Shown one piece after another: positions 1 to 5,514 of a DNA stretch of 5,514 nucleotides. The translations under genes were made by a program, and so were the position numbers. Position 1 is the first letter of the stretch. Each line of letters begins with the position of its first letter. The DNA lies in assembly GCA_017646225.1 (NCBI GenBank), contig JAGCMZ010000251.1:1-5514 (forward strand), read 5' to 3'. Below the pieces are notes generated by a model. It searched no databases. It saw only the letters and a list, made by a program, of their open reading frames with translations, and was not told the DNA's origin. The stretch comes from Paludibacteraceae bacterium. Lineage in GTDB: Bacteria; Bacteroidota; Bacteroidia; Bacteroidales; Paludibacteraceae.

Positions 1-20
1 ATATTCCTAATAACAACGGT

Positions 21-836
21 ATGAACAAAGCAATTTTACTAACGGGTGGTAGTGCAGGTATTGGCAAGGCTACTGCCTTGTGTTTGATGAAAAACGGTTA
101 CATGGTGTATGCGCTATCGCGTAGTGGATGCGAGAACCAAGAAGATACCCAATCGGGAGGCAAATTAATTTCTATTCAGGCCGATGTAACTCAACCCGAG
201 ACCCTACAAAAAGCCGTTGCTCAGATAGTAAACGAACAGGGTGGTATTTATGGTGTTATATGCAACGCCGGCAATGGTATTGCCGGGGCCGTAGAAGATA
301 CCTCGCTTGCCGAACTGGAGTACCAATTTGCTACCAATTATTACGGCGTAGTGAATACCGTGCAAGCTTGTTTGCCTCAATTGCGTAAGCAAGGATGGGG
401 TAAAATCATTACCGTATCGTCAATGGCAGCCGTAGCACCTATTCCTTACCAAACCTTTTACTCGTCGGTAAAATCGGCTATTTTGGCCTTTACAGAAGCG
501 TTGAGCCTAGAGGTAAAACCATTTGGCATACAATGTGCTTGTGTTATGCCTGGCGATGTAAAAACCAACTTTACCAATGCCCGAAAATATACACAAGCGT
601 CTAAACTAGAGCAATCGGTGTACACCAAAAACATGCTAAAGGCGGTACAAACCATGGAGAAAGACGAACAAAACGGCATGAGTCCCGACGCCATTGCCAA
701 AACCATGTTGCGTTTACTAAAAAGAAAACGCATGCCCATGCGCAATATCCCTGGCTTTAGCTACAAGGCTTTGTCGTTTATCATCGACTGCGTACCCGCT
801 TCGTTCAAAATGTGGGTAATAGGCAAACTATATTAA
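21..836 (+). CDS. SDR family NAD(P)-dependent oxidoreductase
   Basis: A complete 271-residue protein, the usual length for a classical short-chain dehydrogenase/reductase: a cytoplasmic Rossmann-fold enzyme that oxidises or reduces hydroxyl/carbonyl groups using NAD(P)(H). Visible motifs in order are the cofactor loop TGGSAGIG (residues 8-15), Arg34 just after the second strand (often a sign of NADP preference), Asp55 in ADVTQPE, CNAG (81-84), the catalytic Asn106 in NYYGVVN, Ser134 in TVSS, and the YxxxK pair Tyr147/Lys151, followed by PGDVKT (177-182). The catalytic tetrad is intact, so it should be active. The C-terminal tail from about residue 228 is basic and then hydrophobic and might touch membrane; this is inference. 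The substrate cannot be read from sequence: lipid, sugar or 3-keto-sphinganine reduction are all possible. Only 20 bases lie upstream, so promoter and operon partners are unknown. It converges on hpt, and its stop overlaps that gene's stop. Confidence 0.93.
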   Translation: MNKAILLTGGSAGIGKATALCLMKNGYMVYALSRSGCENQEDTQSGGKLISIQADVTQPETLQKAVAQIVNEQGGIYGVICNAGNGIAGAVEDTSLAELEYQFATNYYGVVNTVQACLPQLRKQGWGKIITVSSMAAVAPIPYQTFYSSVKSAILAFTEALSLEVKPFGIQCACVMPGDVKTNFTNARKYTQASKLEQSVYTKNMLKAVQTMEKDEQNGMSPDAIAKTMLRLLKRKRMPMRNIPGFSYKALSFIIDCVPASFKMWVIGKLY

Positions 837-1369
837 ATTACCGAATAAACATCGGGTAGGTTGCGGCCTTGTTGGTTGTAGTCCAATCCATAGCCTACAA
901 TAAAATCGTTAGGAATAGAAAAACCAACCTTGTCGGGCACAACAGTACTCTTATTAAGCTGAGGTTTATAAAATAGGCTAACCACTTTTACACAAGCGGG
1001 TTGGCCTTTTTTTATGCGCTCTACAAATTGTTGCATGGTAAGCCCCGTTTCAATAATGTCTTCTAAAATCACCACGGTTCTGTCTTTTACCTCAACACCT
1101 AGGCTTAGTTCTTCTTTTAAACAACCTGTACTTTGTGTTCCTTGGTACGACGAGCATTTTACAAATTGCACCTCGGCAGGCTTGCCATAGGCACGTACAA
1201 AATCGGCCACAAATACAAAACTACCCGATAACATACCTACAAATAGTAGGTTTTTAGTTTCTGCTAATTCTTGGCGTAGCTCTTGCGCCATTTCGCTTAC
1301 GCGTTGGGTAATATCCTTGGCCGATAGGTACAGCTGAAACGTTCTGTCGTCAACTTGGATGGTATTCAT
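833..1369 (-). CDS. hpt: Hypoxanthine phosphoribosyltransferase
   Basis: A complete 178-residue type I phosphoribosyltransferase, the usual size for bacterial HPRT. It salvages hypoxanthine (often guanine too) by joining it to PRPP, giving IMP or GMP plus pyrophosphate in the cytoplasm. Visible elements are the loop around GMLSGSFVF (45-53), the flexible active-site loop SSYQGTQSTG (73-82), the PRPP-binding motif VVILEDIIETGLT (99-111), and the purine-binding end IPNDFIVGYGLDYNQQGRN (152-170). The PRPP motif carries Glu107 where the family usually has Asp (EDIIDTG), the residue proposed as general base in human HPRT. The Glu103-Asp104 pair is kept. The start is the ATG at 1367-1369. No Shine-Dalgarno sequence is visible, which is normal for this phylum. 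It is divergent from metK across 190 bases and convergent with the SDR. No clear promoter was found for it, and there is no space for a terminator of its own. Confidence 0.95.
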   Translation of the reverse strand: MNTIQVDDRTFQLYLSAKDITQRVSEMAQELRQELAETKNLLFVGMLSGSFVFVADFVRAYGKPAEVQFVKCSSYQGTQSTGCLKEELSLGVEVKDRTVVILEDIIETGLTMQQFVERIKKGQPACVKVVSLFYKPQLNKSTVVPDKVGFSIPNDFIVGYGLDYNQQGRNLPDVYSVI

Positions 1370-1420
1370 GAAAGAAATTGATTTTTTACAATAAACGCTG
1401 CGAATTTACAAAATAATCCG

Positions 1421-1428
1421 TATCTTTG
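1421..1428 (+). promoter_or_regulatory. metK promoter, -7 element (TATCTTTG)
   Basis: TATCTTTG is an exact match to the Bacteroidota primary sigma factor -7 consensus TAnnTTTG. The -33 element is weak: CTG at 1398-1400, 20 bases upstream, is the nearest candidate for the expected TTG. Transcription would then start near 1433-1436, leaving a leader of about 125 bases before the metK ATG at 1560. The predicted start falls just ahead of the structured leader segment beginning at 1441, which supports both calls. Confidence 0.6.
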
Positions 1429-1440
1429 CGCCCATTAAGA

Positions 1441-1489
1441 GTGGATAAATTTGATTGCTTGCAACCACAGAAAAAAATGCTAAAAGACC
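1441..1489 (+). promoter_or_regulatory. Candidate SAM-II-like riboswitch aptamer in metK leader
   Basis: The leader contains GTGG (1441-1444) that can pair with CCAC (1465-1468), with GCTTGCA (1457-1463) just before the second arm. An A-rich linker follows, then GCTAAAAGACC (1479-1489). This order (stem arm, loop, CTTGCA, stem arm, A-rich linker, GCTAAAA) matches what I remember of the SAM-II H-type pseudoknot that controls methionine and SAM genes, mostly in Alphaproteobacteria. The location, directly after a predicted transcription start and ahead of SAM synthetase, is what such a switch would need. Against it, the first helix has only 4 bp and I can pair only GCA (1461-1463) with TGC (1478-1480) for the second helix. 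No intrinsic terminator follows, so any control would be on translation or RNA stability. This is a hypothesis resting on remembered consensus. Confidence 0.35.
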
Positions 1490-1559
1490 TTTTTCCAAAG
1501 CCTTCTTTTCACGGCATCTCATTTATCCCTATACGTTTAATTTTTTAATAAATTCAGGT

Positions 1560-2813
1560 ATGGGATATTTATTTTCTTCCGAATCGGTGTCGGCAGGACA
1601 CCCCGACAAAGTAGCCGATCAAATATCGGACGCTTTACTAGACAATTTCTTAGCACAAGATCCTCAATCCAAGGTAGCGTGTGAAACCTTAGTAACCACG
1701 GGCCAAGTGGTGTTAGCTGGCGAGGTAAAATCGACAGCATACGTAGACGTACAATCAGTGGCTCGTAAAGTAATTAAAGGCATCGGTTACACCAAAAGCG
1801 AATACATGTTCGAGTATAAATCGTGTGGCGTATTATCGGCCATTCACGAACAATCGCCCGATATTAACCGCGGTGTAGAACGCGAAAATCCCTACGACCA
1901 AGGCGCAGGCGACCAAGGTATGATGTTTGGTTATGCGTGCAACGAAACCGCTAATTTAATGCCCATCTCGCTCGATTTATCGCATGCTTTGTTGCGCGAG
2001 TTGGCTGCTATTCGTGTAGCGGGCCAAGAAATGACCTATTTGCGTCCCGATGCCAAAAGCCAAGTAACCATCGAATATGGCGACGATAACAAGCCCAAAC
2101 GCATCGATACCATTGTGGTTTCTACCCAACACGATGAGTTTTTAGCCGATGACGATGCCATGTTGGCACAAATTAAAAGCGATGTAGAAAAGATTCTACT
2201 ACCACGCGTATTTGCCAAAGACCAACGTTATGCTGCCCTAAACAAAGGCGATTTTACCTTGTATGTTAACCCAACTGGTAAATTTGTAATTGGTGGTCCT
2301 CACGGCGATACCGGTCTTACTGGCCGCAAAATCATTGTAGATACCTACGTTGGCCAGTGTGCACACGGTGGTTGTGCTTTCTCTGGCAAGGACCCTTCAA
2401 AAGTAGACCGTTCTGCCGCTTATGCAGCACGTCACATTGCCAAAAACATGGTGGCAGCAGGTTTGGCCGACGAAGTGTTGGTACAAGTAGCCTACGCCAT
2501 TGGGGTGGCTAAACCTACCAACATTTACGTAAACACCTACGGTACGGCAAAAGTAAACTTAACCGATGGAGAAATTGCCGATAAAATTCAAGAAATCTTT
2601 GATATGCGCCCAAAAGCCATCGAAGAACGATTAAAATTGCGTCAGCCCATGTACCAAGAAACCGCTTCTTACGGCCACGTGGGTAGAACCCCTCAAGTAG
2701 TTACCAAACAGTTTAAGGGTTCAGAAGGCAATATCATTACCAAAGAGGTGGAGCTCTTTACGTGGGAAAAAACAGATTATGTAGGGGCAATTAAAGAAGC
2801 ATTCCAACTTTAA
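1560..2813 (+). CDS. metK: S-adenosylmethionine synthetase (methionine adenosyltransferase)
   Basis: MetK makes S-adenosylmethionine from methionine and ATP, releasing phosphate and pyrophosphate; it is a cytoplasmic oligomer and the cell's source of methyl donor. Starting at ATG 1560 gives 417 residues beginning [10 protein letters not shown], which lines up with the conserved family N-terminus. The frame stays open upstream to a TTG at 1455, but the extra 35 residues resemble nothing in the family and lie in the leader, so that start is rejected. Visible motifs are GHPDK (13-17; catalytic His14 and Asp16), [12 protein letters not shown] (115-126), [10 protein letters not shown] (161-170), [13 protein letters not shown] (245-257) and [15 protein letters not shown] (275-289). 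Oddities are Ala12 where SEGHPDK is usual, and the glycine loop, which reads [16 protein letters not shown] instead of the usual YGGxxxHGGGAFSGKD. It is longer than the 384-residue E. coli enzyme, as is common in Bacteroidota. It is expressed alone, with a terminator downstream. Confidence 0.97.
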   Translation: MGYLFSSESVSAGHPDKVADQISDALLDNFLAQDPQSKVACETLVTTGQVVLAGEVKSTAYVDVQSVARKVIKGIGYTKSEYMFEYKSCGVLSAIHEQSPDINRGVERENPYDQGAGDQGMMFGYACNETANLMPISLDLSHALLRELAAIRVAGQEMTYLRPDAKSQVTIEYGDDNKPKRIDTIVVSTQHDEFLADDDAMLAQIKSDVEKILLPRVFAKDQRYAALNKGDFTLYVNPTGKFVIGGPHGDTGLTGRKIIVDTYVGQCAHGGCAFSGKDPSKVDRSAAYAARHIAKNMVAAGLADEVLVQVAYAIGVAKPTNIYVNTYGTAKVNLTDGEIADKIQEIFDMRPKAIEERLKLRQPMYQETASYGHVGRTPQVVTKQFKGSEGNIITKEVELFTWEKTDYVGAIKEAFQL

Positions 2814-2821
2814 TTAGCAGT

Positions 2822-2868
2822 AAGCGATAAAAAAGGCAGAACGCAAGGTTCTGCCTTTTTTATCGCTT
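2822..2868. terminator. Bidirectional intrinsic terminator between metK and the lipoprotein gene
   Basis: A perfect 21-bp inverted repeat (2822-2842 with 2848-2868) is closed by a 5-base loop, GCAAG. The core GGCAGAAC/GTTCTGCC is flanked by six A on the left and six T on the right, so the RNA has a GC-rich hairpin followed by a U-tract on either strand. It begins 8 bases after the metK stop and serves metK on plus and the lipoprotein gene on minus. The lipoprotein stop codon and last two codons lie within the right arm. Confidence 0.93.
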
Positions 2869-4701
2869 CTTATTTTTGGTGCTAGCTAAATCCTTAGGCC
2901 GTTGTGCTTCTATTGGCGTTGCCGTAATATCCCACGTCTCTTCTACATCCCAGTTGGCCCTTAAGTTTAGCACCTTGGGGAAGTAATATACCTCTTCTGG
3001 TTGTTTATGTTCTAGCAAAACCCCGGTATCCCATTTGTCATTGTTATTGGCATCAATAATCATGCGCAGCGCATAACGGTTAGGGGCTAGGTCTTCAAAG
3101 GCGGCCTCTCTGTTTACAATACGGCTTCGTTTAACCACTTGTTCTTTGCTATCCAATAACTCTACAATGGCATGTTCGGGCACTACAGGAAATTTAATGT
3201 ACAAATTAGAATAGTCCTCTAAACGTTTTACATCAAACGGCTTGTTAAAATGTAGGTTGGCATTACCGTAGATGCTAACAAAGGCTGCCGAATCAACGCG
3301 CAATTGGTATTTCTTTCCAAACTCTTTTTTAAAGGGTAGATAGGCTTTTAAGGCACAAGCGCTGTCGTTTAATAATACTTGAAATGGAATAGGAATTTCT
3401 AACGTATCTTTTACCATAAAGAGTCCGATGCTATCCTTGTAAAATTGTTCTACAGGCTCGTTAAAGGCAAGTTGCAGGGTATCGTATACCTCTAACTTGT
3501 TCGATACGTTGTGTGTAAACGTTAGTGGAGTGTTTAGCAATGTGGTGGTTGCTGCCTTTTTTTTGTTTTTGTTGTATGCTTCTACCAATTTTAGGGTATC
3601 CCTGGCAGGTATCAGTTGTAGCGCAGAATCGGCAAGCAGGTAATTAATCGCAATTTCCAAGGTGTCTTTTTTATACAATGTAGAATCGGTTATCCAATAC
3701 AACAATGAGTCGCGGCGTACAATGGGTTCCATACGGTACCAATTGTTCGATGCCAGGCTGTCGTTGAGCAACTGAATGCTAGGAAGGGTATCAATAGGAC
3801 AGGCAAAACTCAATTGAAAAAGTTTTGCATGGTGTCGAATGGGTTTCTTTAGCAGTTGTCTGCATTCGGGCACTTCTATAAACGATTTAAGCAACAAGTT
3901 TTTAGGATAGGTTTCGGGAAATGCATTGACAATAACGCTGTCGTATGCCAGTTTTTCGGGTGTCTTCCAAAGCGTATCGGTAGTTCCGTGCAAGTGCATT
4001 TCGGGGATTACAATCGAGTCGAGAAAGGCAATATCAGGTCCCGTTGGAATGTAAAAATTGGTATTGGCCAAGTCTTTTAGGGCATATACACGGTAACTAC
4101 CGGGCGATACATTTTTTACGGTGAATTCGCCCTTTTCGTTGGTTTTGGCTATGCGATCAAAGGGTTTCTTTAAGAAAGCCGAATCGGAATGATCGCTGTA
4201 AATACCCACGGTTAATTCTTTCATGGCTACCAAGGTAGCTGCGTCAATTACCTTGCCGCCAATCTCTAACGAGTCGATGTGATCGCTAGTGGAGAATACG
4301 TAAGTAAATGAGTTAAGCGGATTTTTTTCGTTGTTGTCAACAATCGCCTTATTGAATTCGATGGTATAGGTGGTATTGGCTTTTAAAGAATCCTCAAAAA
4401 CAATGCGTATCTTTTTGCCTGTCGATTTAATGCTAGGCATTACTTGTTGTGGGGGCGATATGGTAACGTTTTGAGCCACATTGTCTACGTTTACCAATTC
4501 GTCAAATTCTATTACAAAAACATTTTGTGTAACAAGGGTAGCTCCGTTTTGCGGTGTACAACCTACCACTACAGGTGGTAGCATATCTTTAGGGCCACCT
4601 TGTGGACCAGCACCACGGTTGGCGCAGCCAAATATGCCCAATCCCAACGCCAAAATGGATGCGATACAGGCTAGTTTTATGAAGTGTTGTTGTGGTTTCA
4701 T
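2860..4701 (-). CDS. Ig-like (Big_5-type) domain lipoprotein
   Basis: A 613-residue predicted exported lipoprotein when started at ATG 4699-4701. A short basic N-terminus (Lys2, Lys9) is followed by a hydrophobic stretch (10-24) and a lipobox ending IFG-Cys26, so Cys26 should be lipidated and the protein anchored in the cell envelope, probably the outer membrane. After it comes GPQGGPKDMLPP, a lead-in I associate with a Bacteroidota family carrying an N-terminal bacterial Ig-like domain (about 41-138, ending TYVFSTSD). A second beta-rich segment (about 146-235) resembles a carboxypeptidase-regulatory fold with GEFTVKNVSPGSYRVYALKD. The middle (about 250-500) is rich in DTL repeats and not recognised. 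Near the end DANNNDKWDTG (550-560) looks like an acidic calcium-type loop. The role is unknown; no enzyme motif is visible. A longer frame to 4743 is rejected because it would bury the signal peptide and cover the promoter and terminator upstream. It appears to be transcribed alone. Confidence 0.88.
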   Translation of the reverse strand: MKPQQHFIKLACIASILALGLGIFGCANRGAGPQGGPKDMLPPVVVGCTPQNGATLVTQNVFVIEFDELVNVDNVAQNVTISPPQQVMPSIKSTGKKIRIVFEDSLKANTTYTIEFNKAIVDNNEKNPLNSFTYVFSTSDHIDSLEIGGKVIDAATLVAMKELTVGIYSDHSDSAFLKKPFDRIAKTNEKGEFTVKNVSPGSYRVYALKDLANTNFYIPTGPDIAFLDSIVIPEMHLHGTTDTLWKTPEKLAYDSVIVNAFPETYPKNLLLKSFIEVPECRQLLKKPIRHHAKLFQLSFACPIDTLPSIQLLNDSLASNNWYRMEPIVRRDSLLYWITDSTLYKKDTLEIAINYLLADSALQLIPARDTLKLVEAYNKNKKKAATTTLLNTPLTFTHNVSNKLEVYDTLQLAFNEPVEQFYKDSIGLFMVKDTLEIPIPFQVLLNDSACALKAYLPFKKEFGKKYQLRVDSAAFVSIYGNANLHFNKPFDVKRLEDYSNLYIKFPVVPEHAIVELLDSKEQVVKRSRIVNREAAFEDLAPNRYALRMIIDANNNDKWDTGVLLEHKQPEEVYYFPKVLNLRANWDVEETWDITATPIEAQRPKDLASTKNKKR

Positions 4702-4706
4702 GTTCG

Positions 4707-4737
4707 CAAAAGTACAAAAAAAGCACGAATCGGCAAA
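4707..4737 (-). promoter_or_regulatory. Bacteroidota-type promoter of the lipoprotein gene
   Basis: On the minus strand TTTG (4737-4734) is followed after 19 bases by TACTTTTG (4714-4707), an exact match to the -33/-7 arrangement TTTG-N19-TAnnTTTG of the phylum's main sigma factor. Only 5 bases separate the -7 element from the lipoprotein ATG at 4701, so transcription should begin at or within a few bases of the start codon. This makes the mRNA leaderless or nearly so, unless another promoter further upstream is also used. The -33 TTTG lies in the loop region of the glyS terminator. Confidence 0.7.
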
Positions 4738-4752
4738 TGCCATTCGTGCTTT
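4716..4752 (-). terminator. Intrinsic terminator of glyS
   Basis: Read on the minus strand, AAAGCACGAAT (4752-4742) pairs perfectly with ATTCGTGCTTT (4730-4720). The inside (4741-4731) can add GGC/GCC around an ATTT loop with one unpaired G. Seven T in a row (4722-4716) follow the stem. It starts 18 bases after the glyS stop. The plus strand has no T-tract after the hairpin, so it should work only in the glyS direction. Confidence 0.88.
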
Positions 4753-4770
4753 GAGCGGGGTTATAACGAA

Positions 4771-5514
4771 TTAACCAACAATCTTTTTAAACAAGTTTTT
4801 CATGTTCACTTGTGCATCAATGATGCTGTGTAGGTTGTCAATCGATACACGTTCTTGTTGCATGGTATCGCGATGACGAATGGTTACCATACCGTCTTCT
4901 AGGGTTTGGTGATCGACGGTGATACAGAAAGGAGTACCCACAGCGTCTTGACGACGATAGCGTTTGCCAATTGAGTCTTTTTCGTCGTATGCACATTTGA
5001 AATCGAATTTCAATTGATTCATAATTTCGCGTGCTTTTTCGGGTAGTCCGTCTTTTTTAACCAATGGCATGATGCAAGCCTTAACAGGAGCCAATACAGC
5101 AGGCAATTTAAGTACTACACGGGTATCGCCACCTTCTAGGGTTTCTTCTTGGTAAGCAGCCGACATAATCGAAAGGAACATACGGTCTACACCAATAGAG
5201 GTTTCAATAACGTATGGAGTGTAAGATTGGTTCAATTCTGGGTCAAAGTATTTGATGTTTTTGCCCGAATATTGTTCGTGTTGGCTCAAGTCAAAGTCGG
5301 TACGGCTGTGAATACCTTCTACTTCTTTGAAACCGAAAGGCATTTCAAATTCGATGTCGGTAGCAGCGTTCGCATAGTGAGCCAATTTGTCGTGATCGTG
5401 GAAACGGTATTTTTCATCGCCTAGACCGAGGGCTTTGTGCCAACGGAGGCGGAATTGTTTCCAGTGCTCGAACCATTTCAACTCTTCGCCTGGACGACCA
5501 AAGAATTGCATCTC
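4771..5514 (-). CDS. glyS: Glycine--tRNA ligase, C-terminal part (5' end beyond window)
   Basis: The visible 247 codons are the C-terminal half of the single-chain, dimeric class II glycyl-tRNA synthetase, which charges tRNA-Gly with glycine using ATP in the cytoplasm. The frame runs off the right edge: the last codon at 5512-5514 reads Glu before MQFFGRPGEE, so that internal Met is not a start. Visible are catalytic-core segments HYANAATDIEFEMPFG and GIHSRTDFDLSQHE, then class II motif 3 in YVIETSIGVDRMFLS (about residues 100-114 of the visible part), including its invariant Arg. The anticodon-binding domain follows, from LKLPAVLAPVKACIMPL to the end, with DAVGTPFCITVD typical of that fold. 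Motifs 1 and 2 must lie outside the window. A full protein of about 500 residues would be expected. A clear terminator follows, so it is not co-transcribed with the lipoprotein gene by default. Confidence 0.96.
   Translation of the reverse strand, partial: EMQFFGRPGEELKWFEHWKQFRLRWHKALGLGDEKYRFHDHDKLAHYANAATDIEFEMPFGFKEVEGIHSRTDFDLSQHEQYSGKNIKYFDPELNQSYTPYVIETSIGVDRMFLSIMSAAYQEETLEGGDTRVVLKLPAVLAPVKACIMPLVKKDGLPEKAREIMNQLKFDFKCAYDEKDSIGKRYRRQDAVGTPFCITVDHQTLEDGMVTIRHRDTMQQERVSIDNLHSIIDAQVNMKNLFKKIVG

Noticed and set aside
458..745. Minus-strand open frame of 95 codons inside the SDR gene, and similar frames at 204-392, 1537-1740, 2036-2218, 3856-4080, 4481-4774 and 5149-5424.
   Set aside because: All lie opposite well-supported conserved genes, show no recognisable motifs and read as translations of the opposite strand.
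841..855. CCGA/TCGG inverted repeat just inside the hpt 3' end as a terminator.
   Set aside because: The stem is only 4 bp with a 7-base loop, and no T-tract follows on either strand.
1409..1416. Minus-strand TTATTTTG as a -7 promoter element for hpt.
   Set aside because: It misses the second consensus base and has no TTTG or TTG at the right distance upstream; it is too weak to annotate, although an hpt promoter must lie somewhere in 1370-1440 or beyond.
1482..1493. AAAA-GACC-TTTT hairpin after the metK aptamer candidate as a transcription attenuator.
   Set aside because: The stem is four A-T pairs only and cannot act as an intrinsic terminator; no better terminator was found before the metK ATG.
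1455..1559. Upstream TTG start that would lengthen MetK by 35 residues.
   Set aside because: The added residues do not resemble a MetK N-terminus, the TTG sits in the structured leader, and the ATG at 1560 matches the family start MxxLFxSESVS.
4702..4743. Upstream ATG at 4743 that would lengthen the lipoprotein by 14 residues.
   Set aside because: It would place an extra stretch before a normal lipoprotein signal peptide and would require translation through the glyS terminator and the lipoprotein's own -7 element.
1..5514. A new multi-gene system, defence island or mobile element.
   Set aside because: All five genes are housekeeping or common Bacteroidota types; there are no direct repeats, transposase or integrase genes, tRNA junctions or visible shifts in composition.

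Overview
The window looks like an ordinary chromosomal, housekeeping stretch from a member of the Bacteroidota. Three things point that way. The MetK, HPRT and GlyRS proteins read like Bacteroidota versions of these families. There is a large lipoprotein with an N-terminal bacterial Ig-like (Big_5 type) domain, of a kind common in that phylum. The start codons lack Shine-Dalgarno sequences, and two upstream regions carry the phylum's TAnnTTTG -7 promoter element. No finer placement is justified. No tRNA, rRNA, CRISPR array, transposase, integrase or phage gene was seen.

Layout, left to right. (1) 21-836, plus strand: a complete classical short-chain dehydrogenase/reductase. (2) 833-1369, minus strand: hypoxanthine phosphoribosyltransferase, convergent with the SDR; both stop codons lie inside one TTAA. 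(3) 1370-1559: a 190-base divergent intergenic region holding a -7 promoter element for metK and a leader that resembles a SAM-II-type aptamer. The same leader can be read as a 23-codon open frame. (4) 1560-2813, plus strand: S-adenosylmethionine synthetase (metK), best started at 1560. (5) 2822-2868: a perfect 21-bp inverted repeat acting as a two-way terminator. (6) 2860-4701, minus strand: a 613-residue Ig-like lipoprotein whose last codons lie in that terminator. (7) 4707-4752: an intergenic strip in which the glyS terminator and the lipoprotein promoter overlap. (8) 4771-5514, minus strand: the C-terminal half of glycyl-tRNA synthetase, cut by the window edge.

The genes do not form one pathway. 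They cover purine salvage (hpt), methyl-donor synthesis (metK), translation (glyS), a cell-envelope lipoprotein and a redox enzyme of unknown substrate. Apart from the SDR, whose upstream region is outside the window, each seems to be transcribed separately. Nothing here amounts to a new multi-gene system. The items most worth a second look are the metK leader, cysteine substitutions in the MetK glycine loop, and the terminator-promoter overlap that implies a nearly leaderless lipoprotein mRNA.
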